Below, piece by piece: positions 9,804-18,264 of a stretch of 38,845 bases of DNA. Under the pieces are notes generated by a model. It was not told where the DNA came from, did no database searches, and was given only the letters and a program-made list of their open reading frames with translations. Origin of the DNA: Acidobacteria bacterium 13_1_20CM_3_53_8. GTDB taxonomy: Bacteria; Acidobacteriota; Blastocatellia; Pyrinomonadales; Pyrinomonadaceae. A program made the translations under genes and the position numbers. Every line of letters starts with the position of its first letter. Positions within the stretch are counted from its first letter, which is position 1. The stretch lies in NCBI GenBank assembly GCA_001920415.1, contig MNJR01000022.1:1-38845 (forward strand), given 5' to 3'.

Positions 9804-11819
9804 ATGAGTTCATCCATCGCGCAGAATATTGATACGCTTTGCCAGGAGAAGGGCATAGATCGCGAAATCGTCGTTGAGGCGATGAAGGAGGCCGTGCGCG
9901 CCGCCGCCAAGAAGCAGTTCCGCTCAGGCGAGGACATTCAGGTTGAATGGAACGCGGACACAGGCATAGAGCTATCAGCCGCGAAGGTCGTCGTTGACGA
10001 TGTTGAGAATCCCGCTATTGAGCTTTCGATTCAGGAAGCGCGCGAGATGGCGGGCGACGAGGTGGAAGTCGGCGACCAGCTTCTGATACCTCTGCCGATG
10101 GAGGAGCTTGGAAGAATCGCTGCTCAAACGGCGAAGCAGATTCTCTTTCAGAAGGTGCGCGATGCCGAGCGCTCCAATATTTATGAACAGTACATTGACA
10201 AGATTGGCGATCTAGTTAACGGCTACGTCAAGCGTTTCGAGCGCGGCAACATCATAGTTGATCTTGGAAACATGGAAGCGATACTTCCGCGCGGGCAGCA
10301 GTCGCGCGGCGAGCAGTGGAATCAGGGCGAGCGCATACGCGTCGTCATCAACAACGTCTCGAAGGAATCTAAAGGTCCGCAGGTCGAAGTCTCGCGCACA
10401 AGCCCTGAACTATTGATGCGCTTGTTCGAGATGGAAGTGCCTGAGATTTACGATGGCACGGTCGTCATCAAGTCGTGCGTGCGCGAACCCGGCGAGCGAG
10501 CCAAGATTGCTGTTGTATCGAACGAGCGCGACGTTGACCCCGTTGGCGCATGCGTCGGCATGAAAGGCTCTCGCGTGCAGGCTATCATAAGGGAGTTGCG
10601 CGGCGAGAAGATTGACATCATCGAATGGTCTGACGAGCCGAGCGTGTTCGCAGCCAACGCTCTTTCGCCCGCTAAAGTTAATCAGGTGCGAATCACCGAA
10701 ATCGAGAATCGTCAGATGGAAGTGATCGTCAACGAAGACCAGCTTTCTCTGGCAATCGGCAAGAAGGGGCAGAACGTTCGCCTCGCCACGAAGCTTGTGG
10801 GCTGGAATATTGACATACGCAGCGAAGAGGAGATCAAGCGCGAGGTCGCGCAGCAGATGGGCGCGCTCATTGCATCGGGTCAGGCCGTGCCGCTCGCTGC
10901 GCTTGCTGTCGTTACGCCGCAGCAGGCCGAAGCGCTCAACGCGCGCGACATCAACAACATTGACGAGCTTGCCGCAACCTCCGTTGACGACCTCGTTGAC
11001 ACGCTCGACATCAGTTTGGACGAGGCAGAAGGTATCCTGCGCGCTGCTAATGAAGTTATTTCCGTACGTGACGCTAGCAGGCGAGCGGAAGAGGCAGAGG
11101 CTGCCGAAGAGGGTGAGGCTGCGACAGAAGGCACATCGGCTGCCGAGCCTGAAGAGATGGCTGCGGTTGAAGAGGCCGGAACGGTCGCCGACGTTGAAGA
11201 GACTGAACCGAGCACGACGGAAGAGGAGCAGGTTGTGTCAGCTTCCGAAGAAGTGCAGGCTGAAACAGTGAGCGATCAAGAGGGAGAAGCGGAGATGATT
11301 GACCAGGACGAAGAGACCGTGGGCGCTCGTATTGAGCAGCACGCCGCATCGGTCGAGGCTGATCCGAATGCAGATGTTGGTGAAGTCGAGCCTTCGGACG
11401 AGATGATCGCAGAAGGATACGATGAAGCCGTACGCAATGGCTCGCCCTTCACAGCCGAGCCGGAAGTTCTGGCAGAGTATTCGGCAGACCCTGTGGCTCT
11501 GACCGAAGCCGAGCCTATCTCTCAAGATGAACTTGCTCTGCAAGAGACCACGCGCGACCTTCGACCAGATACAATCACGCCCTCTCCCGATGTTACCTCT
11601 TCCGGCGCGGCTGTAATCGAAGCCGCCGCGCGCGTAGGTCTTGACGAGCCGCCAGTTGAAGAAGATTCAGGCATTTCGCCGGAAGCGAATTTCGCTTCTG
11701 AAGCGAGCGCCCCCGAAGTACAAGTTTCGTCCGCTCCCGAACCCGTATACAGCGAGGCCGCTACGGTCGAGAGCAAAGAAGAGAAGCCAGTGGATGCTTC
11801 CAATGATGCGGCCAAGTAG
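9804..11819 (+). CDS. nusA: Transcription termination/antitermination factor NusA with long acidic tail
   Basis: NusA binds RNA polymerase and nascent RNA and modulates pausing, termination and antitermination. Residues 1-125 form the polymerase-binding N-terminal domain (IAQNIDTLCQEKGIDREIVV, EAVRAAAKKQF). An S1 domain follows (about 135-200, GYVKRFERGNIIVDLG), then two KH domains (GACVGMKGSRVQAIIRELRGEKIDI and LSLAIGKKGQNVRLATKLVGW). A helix-hairpin-helix-like repeat (INNIDELAATSVDDLVDTL) comes after about residue 385. From about 435 to 671 the protein is a low-complexity Glu/Ala-rich acidic tail, making it much longer than typical NusA of 350-500 residues. The tail varies in other phyla and is probably disordered. 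The position between rimP and infB is the conserved one. Confidence 0.97.
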   Translation: MSSSIAQNIDTLCQEKGIDREIVVEAMKEAVRAAAKKQFRSGEDIQVEWNADTGIELSAAKVVVDDVENPAIELSIQEAREMAGDEVEVGDQLLIPLPMEELGRIAAQTAKQILFQKVRDAERSNIYEQYIDKIGDLVNGYVKRFERGNIIVDLGNMEAILPRGQQSRGEQWNQGERIRVVINNVSKESKGPQVEVSRTSPELLMRLFEMEVPEIYDGTVVIKSCVREPGERAKIAVVSNERDVDPVGACVGMKGSRVQAIIRELRGEKIDIIEWSDEPSVFAANALSPAKVNQVRITEIENRQMEVIVNEDQLSLAIGKKGQNVRLATKLVGWNIDIRSEEEIKREVAQQMGALIASGQAVPLAALAVVTPQQAEALNARDINNIDELAATSVDDLVDTLDISLDEAEGILRAANEVISVRDASRRAEEAEAAEEGEAATEGTSAAEPEEMAAVEEAGTVADVEETEPSTTEEEQVVSASEEVQAETVSDQEGEAEMIDQDEETVGARIEQHAASVEADPNADVGEVEPSDEMIAEGYDEAVRNGSPFTAEPEVLAEYSADPVALTEAEPISQDELALQETTRDLRPDTITPSPDVTSSGAAVIEAAARVGLDEPPVEEDSGISPEANFASEASAPEVQVSSAPEPVYSEAATVESKEEKPVDASNDAAK

Positions 11820-11908
11820 TCACATACGGAGGGCGCGCACAAGATGCGCGTTCTGCTCCACGCCTCCAGCCACCATGGCGGTCGCGCTTCTTTAAGTGCG
11901 ATCAAAAG

Positions 11909-11947
11909 GTGGTTGAGAGGCCGCGTGGATTTTCTCAACCACTTTTT
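11909..11947 (+). terminator. Terminator-like hairpin between nusA and infB
   Basis: GTGGTTGAGA (11909-11918) pairs perfectly with TCTCAACCAC (11933-11942), followed directly by TTTTT. This is a good intrinsic-terminator layout in the 175-bp nusA-infB gap. Since infB is normally co-transcribed with nusA, it may act as a partial terminator, perhaps responsive to NusA itself, which is known to autoregulate in some bacteria. Confidence 0.7.
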
Positions 11948-11994
11948 GAAAGCGCACGACGCCGTTTTTAAGGTAAGCGTCGAAGAAGGAGTGC

Positions 11995-14721
11995 ATGACC
12001 GTTACCTCCAAGGTTCGTCTTTACGACTTAGCCAAAGAATTGAAGCTCGACACCAAACGCCTCATTGAAGAGGTGCGGCGCGAGGGCGTTGACGTTAGTG
12101 TGCCGTCCAACTCCATATCGAAAGAGTTGGCCGACAAGATTCGCAACAAGTATTTTCCGAAAAAAGAGTCAACGGCACCGCGCGCCATCAAGGTCGTCAA
12201 AAAAGCCGTGCGCCCCGCGCATGAAGCCGAAAGTGCGCCAGAAGCTTCACAGGCCGAGCACGCCGAGCCTACACCTTTGCATGAAGAGCCAGCGCCTACG
12301 CCCACGCCCGCCGCTGCTGCTCAGCAAGCGCCTGCAACCGCCGCCAAGCCTTTGACTACAGCGCGTCTTGTTAAGAAGCTAGCTCCAGCGCAACGCGCAG
12401 AGCCTCCTTCAACCGTAACGCCGCCACCACAGCCAGCGGAAACTCCCGCGCCATCACAGGCAAGCAGCACTGCTGCGGCGCAGCCCGCGCAGGAAGTGAT
12501 AGAAGCTTCTGCGCCTGATACGAACGGCGCGTCGCCTGCTACGAGCGCGTCGGCAGAGACTCAGAGTCGCCCGTCTGCGCCCGCGCCAGCGACGCCGCCC
12601 GCGCGTCAGGTCAGACAACTACGCCCGACCGCAGCGGCTTTGAGCGCAGGCGTACGACCGGGCGAGCGAGCGCCCGCGCCCATAGCACAGACTCCACCCA
12701 CTACTCCGAGAGAGCGACGCGAGCGCGAGCGCGCAGAACGTCGTGAGCGTACGCGCAGTCGAGGCCGCGCAGGAGAAGTAGAGTTCGTAGGGACTCCGGG
12801 CGAGACGGCCACGCCGCAATCCGTTTATATTCCGCCGCCTGATTCTGGCCGTCGTCGCTCGCGTCGTGGCCCTGCGCACACGCGCGGCGGCGCGAAGAGC
12901 GAAAGCGGCAAGGGAGGCCGCTTCGACCGCGATTTTATCCCGCCTCCGAAAGCTCTCTCGCTCGAAGACCGCATAGCGGGGCGTATGGAGACTCCAACGT
13001 CTGGCAGCGAAATTAAGACTGCTCGTTTGGTTGAAGGCTCGACCGTCAAGGAGTTTGCAGAAAAGCTTGGCATCAAGCCCAAAGACATCGTCGCGCTTCT
13101 TCTTCAGCGCGGAGTGTTCGCCACCATCAACCAGCCTTTGAACAATGACGTTGCGATTGATCTGGGAAAGCGCTTCGGCTATGAAGTGACCTTTGTGCCG
13201 TTTGAGGAGATGGTCGCCGAAGAAGGCAAGACCAGCCTGCTCGACGGCATACGCACAACGGACGTAGCTGCTGGCGAAGCTGGCGGCATCACTCAGCACA
13301 TAGGCGCGTACAGCGTACAGGTTCCCAACCCGGATCATCCCGGCGAGTGGCGTCGCGTGGTCTTTCTGGACACGCCCGGCCACGAAGCGTTCACGTTGAT
13401 GCGCGCGCGCGGCGCTAAGGCTACGGACGTTGTCGTGCTCGTAGTTGCTGCTGACGACGGCGTCATGCCGCAGACCATAGAAGCCATTGAGCACGCGCGT
13501 GCAGCAGGTGTGCCCATAGTCGTCGCCATCAACAAGATTGATAAGCCGGACGCAAATCCTGATCGAGTCAGGCAGGAGTTGAGCAATCAGGGACTGGTGC
13601 CAGTCGAGTGGGGCGGAGACACAGAGATGGTTCCCGTTTCTGCCAAACGGCGCGAGAATCTGGATACGCTACTGGAAACCATTCTACTCACTTCAGACAT
13701 TCTAAACCTGCGCGCAAGCCCAACGCGTCTCGCTTCAGGTGTAGTGCTCGAAGCGAAACTGGATCGCGGTCGCGGCTCCGTCGCAACCGTCCTTGTTCAG
13801 CAGGGCACGCTCCGTATTCACGATCCTTTCATCGTAGGCCAAATCTTCGGTCGCGTGCGCGCAATGTTCGATGACCGGGGCCAGTCCGTGACAGAAGCCT
13901 GGCCAGCCACGCCCGTAGAAGTCCTTGGTCTTCAAGGTGTGCCGCAGGCTGGCGACTCTCTTCAGGTCGTGTCCGACATCACGCGCGCGCAAAGCATCTC
14001 GCAGCACCGCCAGATGCTCTCGCGCCAGAGCGCTCTGCTTCAATCAACGAAGCGCGGCATAGAAGCGCTCGGTCAAACGGAAGTCAAAGAGCTTCTCGTA
14101 GTCATCAAGGCGGACGTGCAAGGCTCTGTTGAAGTTCTCAAATCAACACTCCAAAAGCTTTCGACCGAGCAAGTGAAAGTGAAAGTCATACGCTCTGGCG
14201 TCGGCGCAATCACTGAATCGGACGTGCTGCTTGCTTCGGCCACACAGGCTGGTGCCGCGCAATCGGCTGTCGTCATCATAGGCTTCAATGTTCGACCCGA
14301 AGCGCGCGCCAACGACCTTGCCAAACAGGAGAGCGTGGACATACGCCTGCACTCTATCATCTACAAGGTCGAAGAAGAGATTCGCGCCGCTATGATAGGC
14401 ATGCTCGAAGCCATAGAGAAAGAGCGCATACTCGGTCACGCCGAGATACGCGAGGTCTTCCGCGTGCCCCGCGTAGGCGCGGTCGCAGGCTGCATGGTCA
14501 TTGACGGCACCATGCGACGAAACGCGCGCGCCCGATTGATACGCGACGGCATAGTCAGTTGGGAAGGCGGCATAGCGAGTTTGCGCCGCTTCAAAGAGGA
14601 TGTTGGGGAAGTCCGCGAAGGTTTCGAGTGCGGCATAGGACTCGAAAACTTCAACGACATCAAAGTCGGTGACCAGATCGAAGCGTTCATAATCGAGAAG
14701 GTCGCGGCAACGGAATTATAA
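11995..14721 (+). CDS. infB: Translation initiation factor IF-2, G1 motif deleted
   Basis: IF-2 is the GTPase that places initiator tRNA on the 30S subunit. The 908-residue protein has an N-terminal IF2_N fold ([20 protein letters not shown]), a Pro/Ala/Arg-rich linker (about 60-310), a second IF2_N domain (about 345-400), the G domain, and C-terminal domains II-IV ending [19 protein letters not shown]. The G motifs include G2 ([10 protein letters not shown]), G3 (DTPGHEAF), G4 (NKID) and G5 (SAK). The G1/P-loop is damaged: where the family has GHVDHGKTSLLD, this protein reads [12 protein letters not shown], with GKT at 411-413. The beta strand and the GHVDH half are absent, as if about 25 codons were deleted in frame at 13224/13225. 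The gene is essential, so either the sequence has an assembly gap or another copy exists. Everything else is intact. Confidence 0.95.
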   Translation: MTVTSKVRLYDLAKELKLDTKRLIEEVRREGVDVSVPSNSISKELADKIRNKYFPKKESTAPRAIKVVKKAVRPAHEAESAPEASQAEHAEPTPLHEEPAPTPTPAAAAQQAPATAAKPLTTARLVKKLAPAQRAEPPSTVTPPPQPAETPAPSQASSTAAAQPAQEVIEASAPDTNGASPATSASAETQSRPSAPAPATPPARQVRQLRPTAAALSAGVRPGERAPAPIAQTPPTTPRERRERERAERRERTRSRGRAGEVEFVGTPGETATPQSVYIPPPDSGRRRSRRGPAHTRGGAKSESGKGGRFDRDFIPPPKALSLEDRIAGRMETPTSGSEIKTARLVEGSTVKEFAEKLGIKPKDIVALLLQRGVFATINQPLNNDVAIDLGKRFGYEVTFVPFEEMVAEEGKTSLLDGIRTTDVAAGEAGGITQHIGAYSVQVPNPDHPGEWRRVVFLDTPGHEAFTLMRARGAKATDVVVLVVAADDGVMPQTIEAIEHARAAGVPIVVAINKIDKPDANPDRVRQELSNQGLVPVEWGGDTEMVPVSAKRRENLDTLLETILLTSDILNLRASPTRLASGVVLEAKLDRGRGSVATVLVQQGTLRIHDPFIVGQIFGRVRAMFDDRGQSVTEAWPATPVEVLGLQGVPQAGDSLQVVSDITRAQSISQHRQMLSRQSALLQSTKRGIEALGQTEVKELLVVIKADVQGSVEVLKSTLQKLSTEQVKVKVIRSGVGAITESDVLLASATQAGAAQSAVVIIGFNVRPEARANDLAKQESVDIRLHSIIYKVEEEIRAAMIGMLEAIEKERILGHAEIREVFRVPRVGAVAGCMVIDGTMRRNARARLIRDGIVSWEGGIASLRRFKEDVGEVREGFECGIGLENFNDIKVGDQIEAFIIEKVAATEL

Positions 14722-14786
14722 GTTTCAAGTTTCAGGTTTCAAGTTCTTTCGCTTTTAACCTGAAACTTGAAACTTGAAACTTGAAA
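14721..14786. repeat. Heptamer inverted repeat between infB and rbfA
   Basis: Units AAGTTTC AAGTTTC AGGTTTC on the left pair with CCTGAAA CTTGAAA CTTGAAA on the right across a short loop. The left arm begins at the infB stop codon and the right arm runs directly into the rbfA ATG, leaving no room for a Shine-Dalgarno sequence. Confidence 0.85.
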
Positions 14787-15160
14787 TGCGAAGGCCTGAA
14801 CGTGTCGCAGATATGCTGCGCGAGGAGATCATACAGATCGTTGGTTACGAGTTGAGCGATCCGCGTTTGATTTCCGTGACAGTGACGGACGTGCGTGTGT
14901 CTGAAGATTTGCGCGACGCGAGCGTGTACGTGACGGTCGAGGGGGACGAACAAGAACACCGCGAGGCGCTCGAAGCCTTGCGCCACGCCGCGCCATACGT
15001 GCGTCGGCAGCTTGGATTTTCGCTCAACTTGCGCCATACTCCCGCGCTTCATTTCGTGCGCGACACCGTCGAAGAGAGCGCACAACGAGTTGACGAGCTT
15101 TTAGAAGGATTAGAACACGGGAAGGAGAGAAAAGGGATGAGGGATGAAGAGCAGGGATGA
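14786..15160 (+). CDS. rbfA: 30S ribosome-binding factor RbfA
   Basis: RbfA is a small KH-fold protein that binds 16S rRNA during late 30S assembly. I chose ATG 14786 (MRRPERVADMLREEIIQIV), giving 124 residues; a TTG four codons upstream lies inside the heptamer repeat and is unlikely. Family landmarks are the N-terminal RVADMLREEI, the segment DPRLISVTVTDVRVSEDLRDASVYV (two overlapping motifs, about 24-48) and RRQLGFSLNLRHTPALHF (about 75-92). The last dozen residues (KERKGMRDEEQG) are encoded by the GGGATGA repeat that follows, so the repeat has set the protein's C-terminus. Part of the rimP-nusA-infB-rbfA-nrnA cluster. Confidence 0.95.
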   Translation: MRRPERVADMLREEIIQIVGYELSDPRLISVTVTDVRVSEDLRDASVYVTVEGDEQEHREALEALRHAAPYVRRQLGFSLNLRHTPALHFVRDTVEESAQRVDELLEGLEHGKERKGMRDEEQG

Positions 15161-15308
15161 GGGATGAAGGATGAGGGATGAATAGGAATTGATAGATTAA
15201 TTCATTTATCCATTGAATCAATGAACCAATGAGTTAATGAATCAATCCTTCTTATTCATCCCTTATCCCTCATCCCTCATCCCTTGTTACATCCCTCATC
15301 CCTCGCTT
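15133..15308. repeat. Heptamer inverted repeat (GGGATGA) between rbfA and nrnA
   Basis: Repeated GGGATGA units (from 15133) oppose TCATCCC/TTATCCC units at about 15257-15305. Between them lies a second inverted series based on ATTGAATC/AATGAATC. The left arm overlaps the 3' end of rbfA. A reading-frame extension of nrnA into the right arm (15237-15311) is an artefact of the repeat. Confidence 0.85.
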
Positions 15309-15311
15309 ACG

Positions 15312-16334
15312 ATGTTAAGTCAAGTTGTTGAGCTGATCGAGACGCAGGAGCGTTTCGCAATCACCTCTCACGTTCGCCCGGACGGCGACGGGTTGGGATC
15401 GAGTCTGGGGCTTTACTGGTTGTTGCGGGCGCTTGATAAAGAGGTGGAAGTCATCATGCGCGATGCAGTGCCTCATGCGTACAGGAAGCTGCCCGGCGCG
15501 GACGAAGTTCGCGTTACACCTGTGGTTGATGGGCAGTATGATGCCGTCTTCGTCATAGAATGCTCGGACGTTCGTCGTCCCGGCCTTGCGGAACTTGAAA
15601 AGCAGTTGGTCGTCAACATTGACCATCATTCCACTACAGCGCTCTTTGGCAACATCAACTGGATTGATTCGACCGCCTCGGCTGTGGGCGAGATGATCTA
15701 CAATCTTTGCAAGGCCGTAGGCGTGCGCGTTACGCGCGAGATGGCCGAATGTATCTACACAGCTCTTATCACAGACACAGGTTCCTTCCACTACTCCAAC
15801 ACTACGGAACGAACTTTCAAGATTGCGTCCGAACTTGTGCGCGCAGGTGTGAAGCCAGCCAAGACCGCCGAAGCTGTTTTCGCAAGCTATCGTTGGAGCA
15901 AGCTTGAGCTTCTGGCGCTCGTGCTCGCAACCGCGCGTCGTGATGCATCGGGCAAGGTCGCAGTCCTACGCCTCTCTGATGAGTTGCAAGCGAGAGCCAG
16001 AGCTTACGACGAAGACGCAGATGGTTTCGTCAACTACCCGCTCACGGTCGGCGAGGTCGAAGCCGTTGCGCTTCTGAAAGAGTGCTCGCCCGGCGTCTAT
16101 CGCACTTCCCTTCGCTCGAAAGGCGAGGTTAACGTCGCCAAGATTGCAGAAAAGTTTGGAGGCGGCGGCCACCGCAATGCTTCAGGCTGCACGCTGACGG
16201 GCGATTGGGACGTGGCGGAAGAGACAATCGTCGGACTTCTTCAAGAAGCAGTCGAGCGCGCACATGGCGGCCCGGACATTCACGGCGATGCGCTCATACG
16301 CACAGCGTCCGAAAGACCTAAAGCGGTAGCGTAA
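15312..16334 (+). CDS. nrnA: DHH/DHHA1 phosphoesterase, NrnA-like oligoribonuclease/pAp phosphatase
   Basis: Members of this family degrade short RNA oligonucleotides and dephosphorylate 3'-phosphoadenosine 5'-phosphate using metal ions. The ATG at 15312 (MLSQVVELIETQERFAITSH) gives 340 residues and avoids a repeat-encoded N-terminal extension. The DHH domain shows HVRPDGDGLGSSLGL (about 20-34), the signature NIDHHSTT (about 98-105) and ALITDTGSFHYSNT. The C-terminal DHHA1 domain carries the glycine-rich GGGGHRNASG near 280-290. All metal-ligand motifs I can check are present. In many bacteria nrnA follows rbfA and precedes truB; here a cobalamin gene follows instead. Activity on nanoRNA versus pAp cannot be told from the sequence alone. 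Confidence 0.93.
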   Translation: MLSQVVELIETQERFAITSHVRPDGDGLGSSLGLYWLLRALDKEVEVIMRDAVPHAYRKLPGADEVRVTPVVDGQYDAVFVIECSDVRRPGLAELEKQLVVNIDHHSTTALFGNINWIDSTASAVGEMIYNLCKAVGVRVTREMAECIYTALITDTGSFHYSNTTERTFKIASELVRAGVKPAKTAEAVFASYRWSKLELLALVLATARRDASGKVAVLRLSDELQARARAYDEDADGFVNYPLTVGEVEAVALLKECSPGVYRTSLRSKGEVNVAKIAEKFGGGGHRNASGCTLTGDWDVAEETIVGLLQEAVERAHGGPDIHGDALIRTASERPKAVA

Positions 16335-16353
16335 AAACAGTCTGAAGCCCTGT

Positions 16354-16438
16354 GGATTTTGGATTTTAGATTTTAGATTTTGGATTAGAAGAGCTACTGT
16401 CTTTCAATCCAAAATCTAAAATCTAAAATCCAAAATCG
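16354..16438. repeat. Heptamer inverted repeat between nrnA and cobO
   Basis: Units GGATTTT GGATTTT AGATTTT AGATTTT GGATTAG oppose AATCCAA AATCTAA AATCTAA AATCCAA. The arms pair nearly perfectly over more than 25 bp with an 18-nt spacer. It fills the intergenic space. Confidence 0.85.
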
Positions 16439-16455
16439 TTTGGCTCTAAATTTTT

Positions 16456-17037
16456 ATGCGGGAAAAAAAATATAAGTGGCGGCGCGCGGATTATCAGGAG
16501 AAGACGCGCGGGCTGCTCATCGTCAACACTGGCAATGGCAAGGGCAAGACGACTTGCGCGCTGGGGTTGATGATGCGCGCGGCTGGGCGTGGGCTTCGGT
16601 GCTGCATGATTCAGTTCATGAAGTCCAAAGCAGATCGCTACGGCGAGCACGAGTCTGCCGAAAAACTCGGCATAGAGGTTCACACAATGGGCGACGGGTT
16701 CACATGGGATACTAAGAACCCTGAGCAGGACAGGCAGACCGCCCGCTCTACATGGGCGCTATGCGTAGAGAAGATGCGCGGCGGCGAGTACGACATGCTC
16801 GTCTTTGACGAAATAGTTTACGTGCTCAGTTACCAGATGCTCCCGCTCGAAGAAGTTTTAGAAGAGATTCAACGGTCGCGCGCCACTCAACCAGCCCTAC
16901 ACATTATTCTAACAGGACGCGACGCACCCGCCGCTCTCATAGAAGCCGCAGACCTCGTCACAGAGATGCGCGAAATAAAACATCCCTTCAACCGAACCGA
17001 AGAACGCATCTTCGCGCAGGAAGGAATAGAATTTTAG
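16456..17037 (+). CDS. cobO: Cob(I)alamin adenosyltransferase, CobO/BtuR type
   Basis: CobO transfers the adenosyl group of ATP to reduced corrinoid, making adenosylcobalamin. The 193-residue length is typical. The N-terminal RADYQEKTRGLLIVN is followed by a P-loop variant NTGNGKGKTTCALGL (about 24-38), then CCMIQFMKSK, the family segment GFTWDTKNPEQD (about 82-93), and the Walker-B-like DMLVFDEIVYVLSYQML. Near the C-terminus, LHIILTGRDAPAALIEAADLVTEM is also diagnostic. No other cobalamin genes are nearby, so salvage of imported corrinoid is as likely as de novo synthesis. It lies between nrnA and accD with repeat-filled gaps on both sides. Confidence 0.96.
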   Translation: MREKKYKWRRADYQEKTRGLLIVNTGNGKGKTTCALGLMMRAAGRGLRCCMIQFMKSKADRYGEHESAEKLGIEVHTMGDGFTWDTKNPEQDRQTARSTWALCVEKMRGGEYDMLVFDEIVYVLSYQMLPLEEVLEEIQRSRATQPALHIILTGRDAPAALIEAADLVTEMREIKHPFNRTEERIFAQEGIEF

Positions 17038-17163
17038 GGATGAAAGAGGGACGCGGGGAGTGGGAGACCAAGGCGACGCGGTGAAAGAGAAAAGATTTTG
17101 ATTTTATCCCCGCGTCGCCGCGTCTCCCACTCCCCGCGTCTTCTTCATCTCTCATCCCTTCGC
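17038..17163. repeat. Inverted repeat region between cobO and accD
   Basis: A left arm (GGGATGA, then GACGCGGGGAGTGGGAGAC, then GGCGACGCGG) faces a right arm (CCGCGTCGCCGCGTCTCCCA, CTCCCCGCGTC, TCATCCC). Long stretches pair. The outer GGGATGA/TCATCCC units belong to the same family as the rbfA-nrnA repeat; the GC-rich core units are not heptamers. Confidence 0.75.
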
Positions 17164-17258
17164 CCTCATCCCTTTCTTGTGCTATTCTTTGCCTCGTTCC
17201 CGCTCAAAACGGTCGGCAGATGCGCGCTACAGTTGGCGCGAGTGTGAGTAGAGAGACG

Positions 17259-18173
17259 ATGACTTGGTTTAAAAAGAGGAAGCAGAATCTGGAGTCAGTC
17301 CCGGTTGAGGAGCGCGTCGTAAAGACCGAGAACGTCTTCGTCAAGTGCGAGGAGTGCGACGAGCCGCTCTACAAGCGCGATCTGGAAGAGTCTCTTCAGG
17401 TCTGTCGTCACTGCGGTTACCATTTCCGCATAGGCGCGCGCGAGCGTCTTGCAATGCTCTTCGACGAAGGCATTTACGAAGAGTTGGATGCCGAAGTCAT
17501 CTCGATTGACCCGCTCTCGTTCGTTGACAGCAAGCCCTACCCGGAACGACTTGAACAGGCGCGCAGAGTTTCTGGACTGCCTGAAGCGATAATCAACGGG
17601 ACGGGAAACGTAGGCGGCCACAAGGTCTATGCTGGCGCAATGGACATGCTCTTCATAGGCGGCTCTATGGGTTCGGCTGTAGGCGAGAAGGTCACGCGTC
17701 TTATAGAGCGCGCGATGAAAGAGCGCGCGGCTGTTGTCATCTTCGCTGCTTCCGGCGGCGCACGTATGCAGGAGGGCACGCTCTCGCTCATGCAGATGGC
17801 TAAAATCGCAGCAGCGCTCGCGCAACTGGACGAAGCGCGACTTCCCTTCATCTCCGTGCTCACAGACCCGACGACTGGTGGCGTCACCGCAAGCTTCGCC
17901 ATGCTCGGCGACGCGATTATAGCTGAGCCGAAAGCGCTGATAGGCTTCGCTGGCCCGCGCGTCATAGAGCAGACCATACGCCAAAAACTCCCGAAAGATT
18001 TTCAGCGCTCCGAGTTCCTGCTTGAGCACGGCATGGTTGACGCCATCGTTGACCGCCGCGAGATGCGCGCCTACATCATCAAGCTCCTTGACTTCATGAT
18101 GAACCCGGACATACAGCGCGACTCTGAACAAAGCACACAACGCCGCAGCACCTACCAGTACGAAAGACAATGA
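17259..18173 (+). CDS. accD: Acetyl-CoA carboxylase carboxyltransferase subunit beta
   Basis: AccD with AccA transfers the carboxyl group from biotin to acetyl-CoA, the first committed step of fatty-acid synthesis. The start MTWFKKRKQNLES at 17259 is typical of the family and gives 304 residues; an upstream in-frame ATG at 17220 would add 13 unusual residues. A four-cysteine zinc ribbon (CEEC about 29-32 and CRHC about 48-51) is followed by the crotonase-like carboxyltransferase domain: AGAMDMLFIGGSMGSAVGEK, FAASGGARMQEG, and LTDPTTGGVTASFAMLGD. The segment GFAGPRVIEQTIRQKLP is diagnostic. accA is not in the window. It is followed by folC, a neighbour pair common in many bacteria (accD-folC). 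Confidence 0.97.
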   Translation: MTWFKKRKQNLESVPVEERVVKTENVFVKCEECDEPLYKRDLEESLQVCRHCGYHFRIGARERLAMLFDEGIYEELDAEVISIDPLSFVDSKPYPERLEQARRVSGLPEAIINGTGNVGGHKVYAGAMDMLFIGGSMGSAVGEKVTRLIERAMKERAAVVIFAASGGARMQEGTLSLMQMAKIAAALAQLDEARLPFISVLTDPTTGGVTASFAMLGDAIIAEPKALIGFAGPRVIEQTIRQKLPKDFQRSEFLLEHGMVDAIVDRREMRAYIIKLLDFMMNPDIQRDSEQSTQRRSTYQYERQ

Positions 18174-18180
18174 CAAGAAA

Positions 18181-18258
18181 CAGTTTTTAGTTTTCAGTTT
18201 TCAGTTAAAAGCTTCCTGCTCTTCTTGCTGAAAACTGAAAACTAAAAACTGAAAACTG
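18181..18258. repeat. Heptamer inverted repeat between accD and folC
   Basis: AGTTTTT AGTTTTC AGTTTTC on the left pair with CTGAAAA CTGAAAA CTAAAAA CTGAAAA on the right. The right arm ends six bases before the folC ATG. The same unit sequence returns after the CrtI-like gene (24715-24790). Confidence 0.85.
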
Positions 18259-18264
18259 TTTCTT

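Noticed and set aside
12619-13494. A 291-codon minus-strand reading frame opposite infB.
   Set aside because: infB is certain and its codon bias leaves long antisense frames; translation has no family resemblance.
17295-18176. A 293-codon minus-strand reading frame opposite accD.
   Set aside because: Shadow of accD; no recognisable motif.
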